A model generated the notes under the pieces. The model made no database searches and was not told where the DNA came from. It was given only the letters and a program-made list of their open reading frames with translations. Source: Acanthaster planci (lineage: Eukaryota > Echinodermata > Asteroidea > Valvatida > Acanthasteridae). From it: a DNA stretch of 64,000 bases. The position numbers and the translations under genes were made by a program. The DNA is taken from assembly GCF_001949145.1 (NCBI RefSeq), contig NW_019091618.1, positions 127,317 to 191,316 of the forward strand, written 5' to 3'. Position 1 is the first letter of the stretch. Every line of letters starts with the position of its first letter. Of the stretch, positions 24,758 through 36,507 are shown in pieces.

Positions 24758-26896
24758 CACTCAACATACTCAATAAACATTCTCAGTCCACTTCATAGCT
24801 GCACCATGTCGTAGCCGCCAACAGGATGGTTGGTTTGGACTAGGACTTTTTTCAACAATCCCTGTCCATCTTATTCATTCAGAATTTCAGACAAACTGTC
24901 AGTTGGGGTTGATCTGAAAATATTAAGTTACCTCTCTTTTTGAACCCTCTAATCCAGCCGAGGTGGAGTAAGTTGTGCCACTACAAGTACAAGTACATGT
25001 ACAATGTAGGTTGGCCCAACTTGGACTCCCAAAAATCAGTGGATTAGTGTAAGTTGTGTCAGAGATAACGACCCCCCCCCACAGCAAAGAGCCACGATAT
25101 AACGTGGGGACGGAGACACATGCAAATCATTTTGCCCTGAACAGACTTTGAAATACCGTTGAATAATTTTGGGTTTTGATTGTCAGCGAATCTTTTTCAA
25201 CTTACGCCGTGAATGAAATAGTGTGCAAGAGAACACACGTACATGTACATGTACATTTATGTTCACATCAGTGTTGTAGTCAAGTCCATCACAAGTCCTT
25301 TCACAAGGCCAGTCTTCGGGGTGAAGGTGAACAATGACGAAAGAATGCTTTTGTCTCAGCTCATTTCAATAGCTTGTGAATTGGCTTATTGTCTGACAAG
25401 TGAGTGGCTTGTAATGGACTTATAGGGACTTGTGATGGACGTGAATACAACACTGGTCTGCATATGGATGAGGCAATGTATGGACATAACCACTATACCC
25501 ACTGAATGCTTTGATTTTAAATCACAGTTTCTAATGCAAAATTCCTTTTGCCANNNNNNNNNNNNNNNNNNNNNNNNNNNNNNNNNNNNNNNNNNNNNNN
25601 NNNNNNNNNNNNNNNNNNNNAATTACGCATGTGCTCATTGCTGCCCAGACTGCTTTCACGATGAATAATGTTGCAATGGGTTTTGGGTTGAGCAAGTGCT
25701 TGCAGGTGCAACACTTCTTTAGACTTACACAAAGACTAGTTTAAACACAACTTCAGACTTGACTCAGCTTTTTGCCAAAAGTTGATGCTTGCTGTTGCTC
25801 CATGTTTTGCAGCTCCTTGCTGTAAAAATGAACCATATTTTGACTTAGACACTGAAGTAAGTAATGAAATGCATTGTCTTTGTGGATGTGCCATCTTGAC
25901 TAAGTGTGCGTGAGCACTAGTAATTCCAAAGCCAACCTATCTGCTGCTCCCGGCTGGATCTAAAGTATTATTATTGGAAAGATGAGCTTTATATGGAGCA
26001 CTACAGGCTCTGTTGAAGAAAATTGGATTCTCTGTTTTGGAAATTTATATAACATGTTTAAGTACTTAAAAAGGGGAGTTTTTTGGACGATTAGTAGTCA
26101 CTAGGCCTAGTTGCATTTGATTTAGGGAAGGACAAGGCACTGTTTGCAGGAAATTTATGAGAGAAAACTTTGAAATTGGTGAATGTCTTCACAATAATTT
26201 ATCCGCTTTCCATTCAAATTTCACCATTTGATAAACAGAAAATGATGTAAAAATGAGACCATTACCATCGAAACTTGACATTTTAACATTGTATCAATAA
26301 AATTGTGATTGTTTCCATTTATATAGACAAAGCATCATTGAATGTGTAAAAAAAGTTGACTAAACTTCATCATTTTGAGAAACTTCTAGCTGTAATTGTT
26401 GATAATTGAAAGGAAAGCCAACAATTTCTTACGAAACTGTTGCCATATAGGGAAACTGTTGCCATATTAGGAAACTGTTGCCATGTAAACAAAACCAACT
26501 TAATCATTACGCTTAAAAGAATTAGATGCAAACACTACATGTAAATATATCTTAAAAGTTTGTCAGTGTTTGTAGGACATACATGTATGAACTACAAACG
26601 AAACTACCGGTATAGGACAGAAATCCAATTGAAAAAAGTGTTTGAAGGCTATGTTGTTTGATTTAAAAAATTTCAAGGACCATTCTGAAATTTTGAGAAC
26701 TGTGTTGAATTGACCACCATAGCTTAGGGACACAATATTAGATAGTTCTAGATATATTTTTATGGACCCCAGCTGTCAAACGTTTTGATTGCAGTCCCTC
26801 ATACACAGTTATTTTGAAAATAATCCCTTCAAACCATTAAGAATAACAATTACCACTTCAAATAAAATGTACGCACTGTAATGATAATAATTTGTT
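24758..26896. other. Non-coding stretch, contains a short assembly gap
   Basis: No exon is recognised. It has TACATGTACA clusters near 24990-25010 and 25240-25256, a run of Cs near 25071-25080, and three spaced copies of GGAAACTGTTGCCAT at about 26450-26485. Confidence 0.5.
25554..25620. other. Assembly gap, 67 N
   Basis: Sixty-seven undetermined bases; frames drawn across it are meaningless. Confidence 0.99.
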
Positions 26897-27227
26897 TGAT
26901 TTTTATTGTGCCCTCTCTGGGGCCAGTTTTTTTCCAGAGGGCATTACAACCTTAACAGTTAAAAACACAGTAACACTTACACTAAACCAAAATGTTTTAC
27001 TGTAGCTTGTAAGCCTGAAGAAACCGGTAGAGACGAGACAATGACAAGAAGTTAAGGTTTTAGTGGAGGGAGGAAAAACCTCAGAAAAGAGAATGTTCTG
27101 GGTAAAACCTATGGAATCAGGCAGGGCCTGAAAATCCAATCCACACGTGGACAGAGCTGGGAATCAAAGTCAGGCCACAGAGTTTAAAGGCAAGGAAACT
27201 AAGCACTACCGATACGCCCACCCAACT
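26897..27227 (-). mobile_element. tRNA-derived SINE, about 330 bp
   Basis: Read on the minus strand, the element begins near 27227. Its tRNA-like head has a box A-like segment (GGTAGTGCTTAG) and a diverged box B-like segment (TTTGATTCCC) about 45 bases later. A tRNA-unrelated body follows, then an A/T-rich tail (GCACAATAAAAATC) near 26897. The head-body-tail layout is that of a Pol III-transcribed SINE. Box B has lost consensus bases, so this copy is old. Target duplications were not resolved, so the ends are approximate. Confidence 0.65.
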
Positions 27228-27269
27228 CCTGATGAATGTTATTGATATTTAATTTTTTAAAACAAGGTC

Positions 27270-28085
27270 GACCTGGTGTGTCAAAGGTCTTAGTGACCTT
27301 CTTTTTAAACACTTAATTTTTATAATATTGGTGACTAGAACATGTACATGTAATTCTCATTATTTGTTTAAAACTTCCACAATTATGACCCACTTTTACT
27401 CTTACGGTGATTTAAGTTAAAATGGCCCATTTTTCTTGATCTCTGTTCAGACTCCATGGAACGATGGATTGCACCCAATAATGGCATGGCTTCTTGACTC
27501 ATTGATATTTAGAGGAAGACCAAATGTCAAAAAATTATTTGTGTTATATGGAATGATCCATATAAACTTTCTAAGTTTTTGGCCTTTTTTAGTTTTAAAA
27601 ACTGTAAATTTGTCAATTCTGAAATCCTGTGAAGATTTACCGGTAAATGGATTTGAACACTGGTAGAAAAGGAAACACTCCTTTGAAATACTTTTATTTC
27701 AGTTATTTTTTAAAGATACTTCATTGAGAAAAATAGGGTCAAAGGTCAAGGTGGTGTTTGTGTCAAAGGTCATAGTAAACCCCTTTTTTGATGAAACATA
27801 AGTTGGACAACAATGTTGATTATAACGTACATTTTCATTATTATTTTGATACCAAATTTACATACAGTACACATGTACATGTATAATTTGATGTAGACTC
27901 CCAGGGATGGTACATGTGCAGTATATGTACATGTATTTTTACTACATATACACACGTATAACAGGGTGATGTTTTAAGCTTACATGTAAATCATTCATTG
28001 TTCTTGATCTGTGTTCTGACTACATGGAATGTTGCAGATAGCACCCGAAATTGGCATGTGTTGATTGGTCATCAGCATCTAGAAG
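27270..28085 (+). repeat. Local duplication: two diverged copies of a roughly 260-320 bp unit
   Basis: About 27270-27530 and 27760-28085 share the same order of words: a TCAAAGGTC core, then CTTGATCT, TGTTC, GACT, CATGGAA, GCACCC, GGCATG and a TCTAGAAG or TTTAGAGGAAG end. Divergence is high and TACATGTA words have been inserted in the second copy. No coding frame was found. A perfect nuclear-receptor-type direct repeat GGGTCA-A-AGGTCA occurs at 27736-27748, between the copies. Confidence 0.5.
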
Positions 28086-31000
28086 CACAGCAGTTACATG
28101 TACATGTATGTCAAAATATGTGTTGGTCTGATATGGATGACCCATGTACAGTGTACACTTCGTACATGTTCATGAACCAGTAGACTATACAAAGTGTACA
28201 TGTACATTTTGTCTGTGTACATGTAGTATGTTGTACAAATTGTGCAGTAATGTATTCTACCTTCCTGTGTTTTGTGTTTCAAATGGGCACATACAATAAT
28301 TGACTATTGTTTCAAAATAAGTTTTTGCCGAAGAAATTTGATGCAAAGAAAGGCTTTATCCACCTGCATGTACACGTACGTGTACCCATCCAGTATTTTT
28401 CCGTTATACTTGTACGTAGGTACATATTACACTTTCACTGTGTATTTGCTGATTTTATTTTGAAAAATTGTCTGTGCTAAAGCAGAAATAAATATGCAGG
28501 AAGCTAAAACAGAATGAAGATGGCCAAGAACTTTTTAATAAAATAAAATCTAGCTTGAAAATGAATTGAAAATAAACAGATTGTTCCACATGGATTTTTC
28601 ATGGTTATCATGGTTATAGTTTCCCATTACTGTATCAGTATAATTTTTATCTTTACATAGCGATATAATGAGTACATTTAATGAGCGTAATCTTATACTG
28701 GTAACTGATTAGAGTGCCTTCACAGGGATGCTCATTATGAATTATTAATTTTAAAGCAAATATGGGTAGTTAGCATTTTTAAAATTCAACTTGCGGGACA
28801 GTTTTCTTCTCACGCGTAATTTATAGAAAAAAACATGCAAGGCTTCAGCATATTGTTGTACATGTATGGTAATAATAGAATTTTATTCATGACTTGTTTT
28901 CATATATGGTACATTGTGTATGAACTGGCACACTGTCTTGTCTGTAACATGCTAATGTGTATGGCATGTTCTTCATAAAATGGACCAAAATGCAACACCG
29001 GATGTCATTTTTCAAAACTTCTAAAAGAGTGACTTTGATCATGTAAAATACAAATTAGCACCTTCAGATTTATAAAAATGATTATGGGGATAATTAGGCA
29101 TTATATGTACATGTACTTATAGTGGACATCTGGTTGGCTACCAGTGCAAATCAAATGGAGTTGAATTCATTTAAAGTTTTACGTCAAAGTGTTTATACCA
29201 GAGAACTTGATTTCAAAACTTCTCTCATCAAGAAGGAAAATTCAGTATATTTTTCGACTGATCTGTTTTAAAGCACCTAAGAAATACATGTAACTTTTAA
29301 AATATCAGCCACGAAAAAAGAGCACAAAATTGATGGAAAATGATGAGAAAGTTTGGCTGTCTTCATTCTCTTACCGTTGATAATCACTCTCACCATGATA
29401 CCAACAAAGTTGCCAGGTCTTGGCAAATTAAACCAAAAATTATCTTCAAGTTTGGCTGCATCACAAATTTATAATGAGTTAAATTATATTATTTGACAGA
29501 ATTTTGATGACTTTCAAGAATTTTGACAGAAACTGCATGACATTCGAGAATGCCGGAAATGCCTTCACATGTAGTGCTCGAAAATTCCATGTGCGATTTT
29601 CATTTTGCAGGTTATTTTGAAGATAATTCCGCTGAAAATAAAATTAAAATTAACAACTCTGAGCATTAGATTTTCATCATGAATTGTATTTTATGTCTCG
29701 AACGTCAGTTTTTTGTGAACGTTATTCAGAATGACGGATTTTCTTGTGAGAAAAATTGTTCTGAAGAGAAAAATTGCAGAGCGTTGCTGTTCCTAGGAGG
29801 GGCTCATGATCGGTATTTTGGACTGCGGTTTTCGGGAACATAATTGAAGAAAATGTGATCGGTCCAGTCGTAAAAGGATGATGGTTTGGTGGTGCTTTTT
29901 TAGCACTCTTTTTTAAAGCTTGTGTTATACATCGATATATGAATTTTACTCGCTATTTTTGCAGTTGATTTTTTTACACTAATGACAGAATCGCATGACA
30001 TTGCGTCTGCTGACTTCGGGACCCGATTAATTGTGAGAGGTTATTTTCGTGATTATGGTTTTAATATGTGTAAATATTATCATTTTTCACCACATGTAAA
30101 TCTGTGGAAAATAACTTCGGGGATTATCACGCCTCAGTAAATTCTATTGGCTCGGATTTTACAGGGAGTTCATGACTTTAATTAATTAACTCCAATTAAG
30201 TTGAAAGGTTGACACAGTCGTCATTGTTCCAGATATCAGCCATGACTTCCCTCATTACATCAAACATAGGAAATTAATTCACTGCTGTTCATGAACCCCC
30301 GAAGTTGAACATTATCTAATGGTCCATATTTTGAGGAACCTACCGTATCCCAGTGGAAAGGGAGTTACATGTATATGTACATACCGGTACATGTACATGT
30401 GTGAATTTTCATACCAAGCACATGTACAACTAGTACATGTACATGTACATGTATGTGGTGCTGTTAGTTCATAACAAAATGTATAGCATTCCATGGTGCA
30501 ACAGAGATCCATGTGTATACTTGGCCCTTGCTGTGATCTAGATCTGTACAAGCATGCACACTATCAGCTGTCACATATATTACCTATTAAATGACATGTA
30601 GATGATATTACCACAGCCTGGTATGCAACTGTGCAGGGAATATTGAGTCTTGATGTGGAATCTACCCGCATTGAGACTGCTGACATTTCTTGACACCGTT
30701 TATTGTATTGACACGGAGAGTTGTGATTTGCTGATCAATAAAAAGTGATTTTAACAATGGATACCGGTATGTGTACCTTACACCAACCCCAGCAATATAG
30801 GTATGTAAATAACTTTTATGTGTTCTGTTGGGCATGATCAGTTGATCGGTCAATCACTGCAATTGCTCAATCTTTGAGTAATCTGTTGGTCTTATTGCAT
30901 AATTCTGCCATCAGCCAATTGCCTTTTCTTCCGTATTCGCTGCTGTGGAATATTATTTTCAAAAAGGGAAGAACATGTAAATGCAGATACAGTATCAACT

Positions 31001-32936
31001 TGTAGTGGAAGAAACAATGCAACTATAATTACACATGGCAGCTGAGTAGCTGCGTAGGTGCAAGCATGGGTGCTTACATGCGTGAGTTAAAATAGTTCAA
31101 AAATAATATTATGGACAAGAATTCCAATAACAGTGAAGGGTTTAAAAAGAATGTATGGAGTTGGCATTTTAGCAGTTGAAGAGGAAGGACATTGTGAAAG
31201 AGATAAAGAGATATTGCAGACACAACCTTTTGAAGTGGGATTGTTTTTGTTGGTTCTGCAATGTTGGAAAATTATTCGGAAGTTTCCCTCCTTAAGTTGG
31301 CACAAAGTTTTCCTGGGACTGCGCTCTTGGACTTGGTGCTTTAAAGACTGATCGCTCAAAGTGACCACACATACACTCATGAATACAGGTGATGTACATA
31401 TATGTACATGAACGGTTGATACAAAGTAATTTCACACTCTGCTTCAGAGGCATGCATGAAGTTAAGCTTGTGAGTTCCAGCACATATGGTATCTGTGAAG
31501 TACATGTATCTGTGAACGTACAACTGTGTATTTGTACAATGTGTGTACATGTAAGCATACCATGTACATGTAGAGTTACTTGTTGGCATTGGTTCATGTT
31601 TCACCTACAGATGTACACTGTACATGTACATCATAGCAAGCTACATAGTGATTTCAATCAATGGCTTTAGACTGGCTAAATCCAAATTTGAGGGAGTGCA
31701 TACATGTACATTGTCCACATACATGTACCATTACTAGTAAATCACAATTTCTTATCAAACTTGGTTCTTGGTACACGGTATCCTTCGAAAGTGGATGATG
31801 GACTTTCTTGGAAGTAGTTTCATGTACACGTACAGTAGAAAGACCAAGCAGTACAGTACCTGGAATTTGTAAGTGGACTATTTTCCTGTTGGGGTTGGTT
31901 TATTTCCTTTCAGATTAGGAATGGGGGTAATGAGAATTTTTTTTTTTGCCCTTGAAGTGTTTCAAGTCAGCTGTAGATCTATGCATCCAATGGCAGTGAT
32001 TTCATTACTGCAGACGGCCATAGTGGCCTCCTTTATTGGTTAAAAGCACAGTGATCACAGCAGGTGTTTGGAGGCAGTAAATAATATTAAAACCTGCACA
32101 ATACGTCCCATCAATGAAGGGGCTATCAGGAAAAGACCACAGCCCTCATGTCAGACATTAACTTAAATGTTACATTTATACAACAGATAAAATCTCATGT
32201 ACTTTGAGAAATTCAGGCACAAATACATGTATGTGTTACATATATACAGTTTATGTACGTCCCTGTTACCGGTAGGCCTTCATTTGTACTTATACATGTA
32301 GAACATTTAACCTCTTGCACTCAACATTAAAGATCTATCCTTCTTTAAAGCTTCATGTGGTTCAATGACAGTTTTGGGATGCATTTTGTTCATGTGCATG
32401 TACATCTGCATCATCCTTCATGTGTGCTGTACGGTGGGCCGATGTACAATACACTGTACATGTACTGGTACGTGTGGGCCCATGATGGATAAAGTGGAAC
32501 GCTGCTATAACAAACATGACTAGTCCATGCAAAATGTTTGATATAGCAGTCATTCAGTATAACGTTTTTCAGTCAGTGAAGTACCCATTCCGGACTCTGG
32601 CCAATCCAAACATACAATGTCCTGCCTGCTTGCCAGATTTTATGTCCTTTCCAACATTTTACTTCACATTACCTTTGGCAATGTATAATAAGTAATATGG
32701 TAATAAGCAAGCAAGCAACTTTTCCCAGAAATGTTTGGAAAGAGCAAATTTTGGATTTGAAATTTGAAATTTGAAAATGAAAACATACATGTACAGAGTG
32801 AATACATGAAGTGTCTTCCTGGATTTGGCAGGACATCACACTAACAGCAGCCTGACTTTTTTCGATAAGCTTGGTCAATTTTGAATGTTTAAACAAGTGC
32901 ACTTTATGGTAGTTCGCTGAACTCCAAAAAAGATTT
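28086..32936. other. Non-coding 4.9-kb stretch rich in TACATGTA words
   Basis: No exon is recognised. Alternating palindromic TGTACATGTACA words cluster, for example, at 28097-28108, 30365-30450 and 31500-31640. Open frames here are rich in C/M/Y/T/H because they translate these words and are not genes. Confidence 0.5.
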
Positions 32937-33400
32937 GCCGGTACCGGACACGTATTCTTCATACGTATGGCTGGGGTCTCCAAAATCGCACAAAGGAAAC
33001 TGGGCCTTGTAACAAAAGACCGTACTTGCAACAAAAGACGAGGCTGCCGGGAATTACCAACATTTTTTTACTCTCAATAGTGGAGATAATCCAGCCTTGT
33101 TTTGAAACAGTATACCATGGTTTGGGGTATTTAGTGCGAGCGGATTACCACTGGGGACAAAAGCACTCCACCACCGCAGCAATGAGCCACACAGCACCGC
33201 TACACGCTAATCTGGCCCCTATTGAAAAGAGGTCAGCAGCGCACTGTGCCAGATTCATAAACAAAAGAAACTTACATAACACCGCACAATCTGGGCATTT
33301 TTTTACAAGGATGTTGTCTGTTGTCTTGTTTTACAAGATGTTGTCTGTCAGATTAAAGTAGAACCAGACAGTCCTTTGTGTGGGTGTAAGTGTCCAGTAA
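32937..33400 (+). repeat. Interspersed repeat, copy 1 (copy 2 at 58736-59165)
   Basis: The two copies share a core with AACAAAAG, GATAATCC, AAACAGTATACCA, TTTGGG, GGGACAAA and CACAATCTGGGC-type blocks in the same order. They share a 3' block with CAGTC(C/A)TTTGTGTGGGTGT. This indicates one dispersed family in the same orientation. No protein-coding motif was found. The family is unidentified. Confidence 0.6.
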
Positions 33401-34073
33401 ATGAAGATACAAATTTTTAAAGAAAAAAATAAAAATTTTATTTAAAAAAAAAAAAGAAAATTATCCCATCTCAGCATCATCAACATTCATAAATGCCCGG
33501 GCGTAAAGTGGTTGAAGAAGAATTAAATATGCACAAAAGGTGATTCTAAGAAAAAGTCATTGCATGGATCCTTTAAGTAAAAAAGCTACATGTAGGGTCT
33601 ATCTGCATTTTTATTTTCTGTTTGATTTTTCTTTTATGTCAAATCTGCACCTTTGTAGTGGTTATGTGTACATGTATGTGCATGTACATGCAAAGTTTTC
33701 CATACCAAAGTTGCACATCTTGTGCGCTTGTACATGTACCTTTACTGGGCAGCTGATCCACATGGTCACTTGTGCACACACACACAATTACAGTTGACCA
33801 GGAATGGTACATGTGCAGACTGCTGCTTACAATGGCTGTTTATCCATCCAGAATACAACTTTCTGTAACCTTCGAGTTACTGTACAATGTAAGTCCTATT
33901 TTGTGATGTTCAATAGAAGTGCACAGAAAACTTGGGAATCAAAGTGGATGTTACACGTACACATGTACATGTACATGTAGGTATACCAGCTCACTTGGTG
34001 TTACTGAAGAGATTCATTGTTATCTTTCCGTGAAACAACTCTGTACGTGTATGTACATGTAGTTACGTATGTA
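33401..34073. other. Non-coding, nothing beyond TACATGTA words
   Basis: An A-rich run at about 33420-33460 follows the repeat copy and may be part of its tail. Clusters of ACATGTACATGTAC are near 33959-33980 and 34048-34058. Confidence 0.45.
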
Positions 34074-34890
34074 ACAGAACAAATAATACAAAACATTTCC
34101 AAAAATGCCTGATTAAGTGGGGCCAGTAAAATCCTGGCAATACTTGTAGATATGCTTGCAATTAAATACAAATTATCACTGTGACCAGGAAATAAAGAGA
34201 GAAATCCCTGATATTACATGTTGACCTACTTTTGCCATCGTAAATGAACTTTTAAATTTTGATATACTGTACCATTATCCATGCAGAGTTTGTAATTTTA
34301 TTCTCCTCTGTCCAATACACCAGTGTTCAAAGACTTGGTACGAATTCGGCTAAGACTGGCCAACAAAATGTTCACTACTACTAGAAAGCTAGAAACAACA
34401 CTATTTCACAATTTCACCACAGGAAGTGGTCGTGAAATATCATACAATACGCTGTTGTACAAATGGCACAATAAAAATGGTTCAAATCAAACAGAAAATC
34501 TTATTAACAACCATGCTATTTATTCCCAGACTAACTCCAGAAAAAAGAGCTCATTAAGGGCAATGACTGCACATATAGATTTAGAGCACACAGCGTAATG
34601 CAAGCAACTGCACTAGCATAAAATTTAATGTTGTCATGATGTTGGCATGAATATTCAACTTCCTATACCTCAGTATAGGAAGTTTTAAGGATGCAGATCA
34701 CACTCAACAAATTGCAGTGGCAATCACAGGGTACAAAGGGGTTTTGTGGTTGTGAAACAGATGGTGGGCAGCAGCAAGCGTTTAGGCTCTGGCTATGGAC
34801 ATACCAGGCATGCCAGAAAGCGGTAATTGGCCAGATGTTACAGCCCGGGCAGTTCAAACTCCTCCTGTGTCTTTCCTCTATGGTTTTAGG
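34074..34890. mobile_element. Second copy of the 922-bp transposon-like element
   Basis: Collinear with 22640-23433: shared words include GTGGGGCCAGTAA, CTTGCAATTAAATACAAA, GTGACCAGGAAATA, GGCTAAGACTGGCCAACAAA and CATGAATATTCAACTTCCTA. Near the right end it shows CTGTGTCTTTCCTCTATGG, the decayed inverted terminus. It carries an insertion of about 50 bases near 34805-34850 relative to copy 1. Its middle contains a perfect hairpin (AACTTCCTATAC, loop CTCA, complement) at 34657-34684. The open frame at 34323-34598 has no recognised homology and is interrupted in the other copy. Confidence 0.65.
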
Positions 34891-36475
34891 AATGATTACT
34901 AGCCCAGTGAGCTGGGATTAACAGTAATGCAAAATGCCTTCAGTACCAGAATGTTGGGTATGTGTGCATTACGGGTATATCTTTCTTTGTATGTTATTCA
35001 TTATTGATTATTTACATTATTACATGTCCAGGCTTTGATCTTTACAGCTGCCACCAGTGGCAACTGCCACGATGCCACAGTGAATTGCCGCGATGCCCTA
35101 TAAAAATAGCACATATCTTTCAGCCACTTGGCCAACGTGCCCGTCTTCAAATTCAATGATCACTGGGTGCCTACATGTACATGTACACTGTATGTTAAGG
35201 TTCAAGTTGTATTCAACTTTCAAGTTACCGTTTAGACAGTGCCAGTGTTTCTGTCAACGTCTGGCCAGCCGCACCGAGTACTATTTTTTTTACGGACTGG
35301 TTTTTCATTGCCCTGTAGACAACATGGTATAGCAACCTTATTAACGTACATGTAATTGAGTTATGTGATTCTAAAAACTTAGCACCAGACTACCTTTATA
35401 CTATAGACTGGTTACAAGTCGCACCACAGAATCACACATTGTGCACTAGATTCTGTACATTGTGATATTAAAACCAAGTCACTATTATTTTGGGATTGCG
35501 GACGGGAGTACGGCCCAGTCTATTTTTTTCTCTCGCTATCTTACTGTACTGGTATGTATTTACACGGGCGCCAGTGGGCTTCTATTGGTTAAATGTTTGT
35601 GACTCAGTGACTGACTTGCTTGAATTGCATTGTTTGTGATTAATTACATTGATTTTCATGATACAGTGTTGCCTTTATGGCATCGTGTAAAGTAATAAGA
35701 CACAACACCAAATGGTGGTAAACAAGGGGAATTAGTACAGTATTATGTATTTTTATTTGTTACAATTCATGCAGTGCCACTGCTCAGCATGTGAACAGAA
35801 ACAATGAAAATTGCAGGTGAAATTAGTTAAACACCATGCTGAAATTAAAGGAAAGTCTATTAAATTCACCAACAAGAAAAAGTTTCAAAATGGCTTTGGT
35901 GCCCTTTGGTATTTGGGAGCATTCAAGGCCAAGTGGCCTTGACCCTCTGAAGTTTATGGTTGAAGCCTGTACATGTCAACCCTTCATGTGTACATTTCAA
36001 GTTTCATATTGTGTTTTTTTTTTTCAACAAGCATTGTAATGTACACTATTCTACAGCTACACTGTACAGGAATTTGCATGCATGTAGGTCATGATATATT
36101 CATGAATTACTGATATTCCGCTTGCATGAACAACAATACATTCGTGTGTACAGAGCACTACATGAACATACATGTAGGCATGGCTACATACAGTATACAT
36201 ATTGTTTCCTTCCAGTTTTTCTGACATACTTCCTTGTTGAGAGACCACAATTCATTCCGCTTTGGAATAATAGACAGTGCATGCGGATACGTGTGTTTTG
36301 GTACAGGCCACATTTGTAGGGAAGTTCTTCAGAAGCAGTTTGGCATGCACTTGTACATTTAGCTGAATGTGCATGTACATGTACATTTATGCTCATTTGC
36401 TGAAACAACATTAATGCTTTTAGTTTGCAAACACCGTAGACATTACATTTTGAAAGATTATTCTCAGCTGGCAGC
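34891..36475. other. Region upstream of the TP53I11 coding start
   Basis: It holds a possible short inverted-repeat element (ATAGACTGG near 35403 and CCAGTCTAT near 35514). It presumably contains the 5' untranslated region or promoter of the following gene, but I cannot place a transcription start. Confidence 0.3.
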
Positions 36476-36507
36476 ATGAGTTCATATCGTCAAGGTGATG
36501 AATGGAG
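36476..36507 (+). CDS. TP53I11: TP53I11 coding exon 1
   Basis: Starts at ATG in context GGCAGCATGA and encodes MSSYRQGDEW plus two bases of Arg. Donor AG/GTAAGT. The short, poorly conserved N-terminus makes this the least certain exon. Confidence 0.7.

Noticed and set aside
24533-24760. Repetitive peptide frame rich in QLGPxPTxTHANSD
   Set aside because: It is the translation of the right-hand minisatellite terminus of the foldback element, and the mirrored left terminus does not encode it.
31377-31670. Cys/Met/Tyr/Thr-rich frames on both strands
   Set aside because: They translate TACATGTA and TGTACA word clusters, which read similarly on both strands because they are palindromic.
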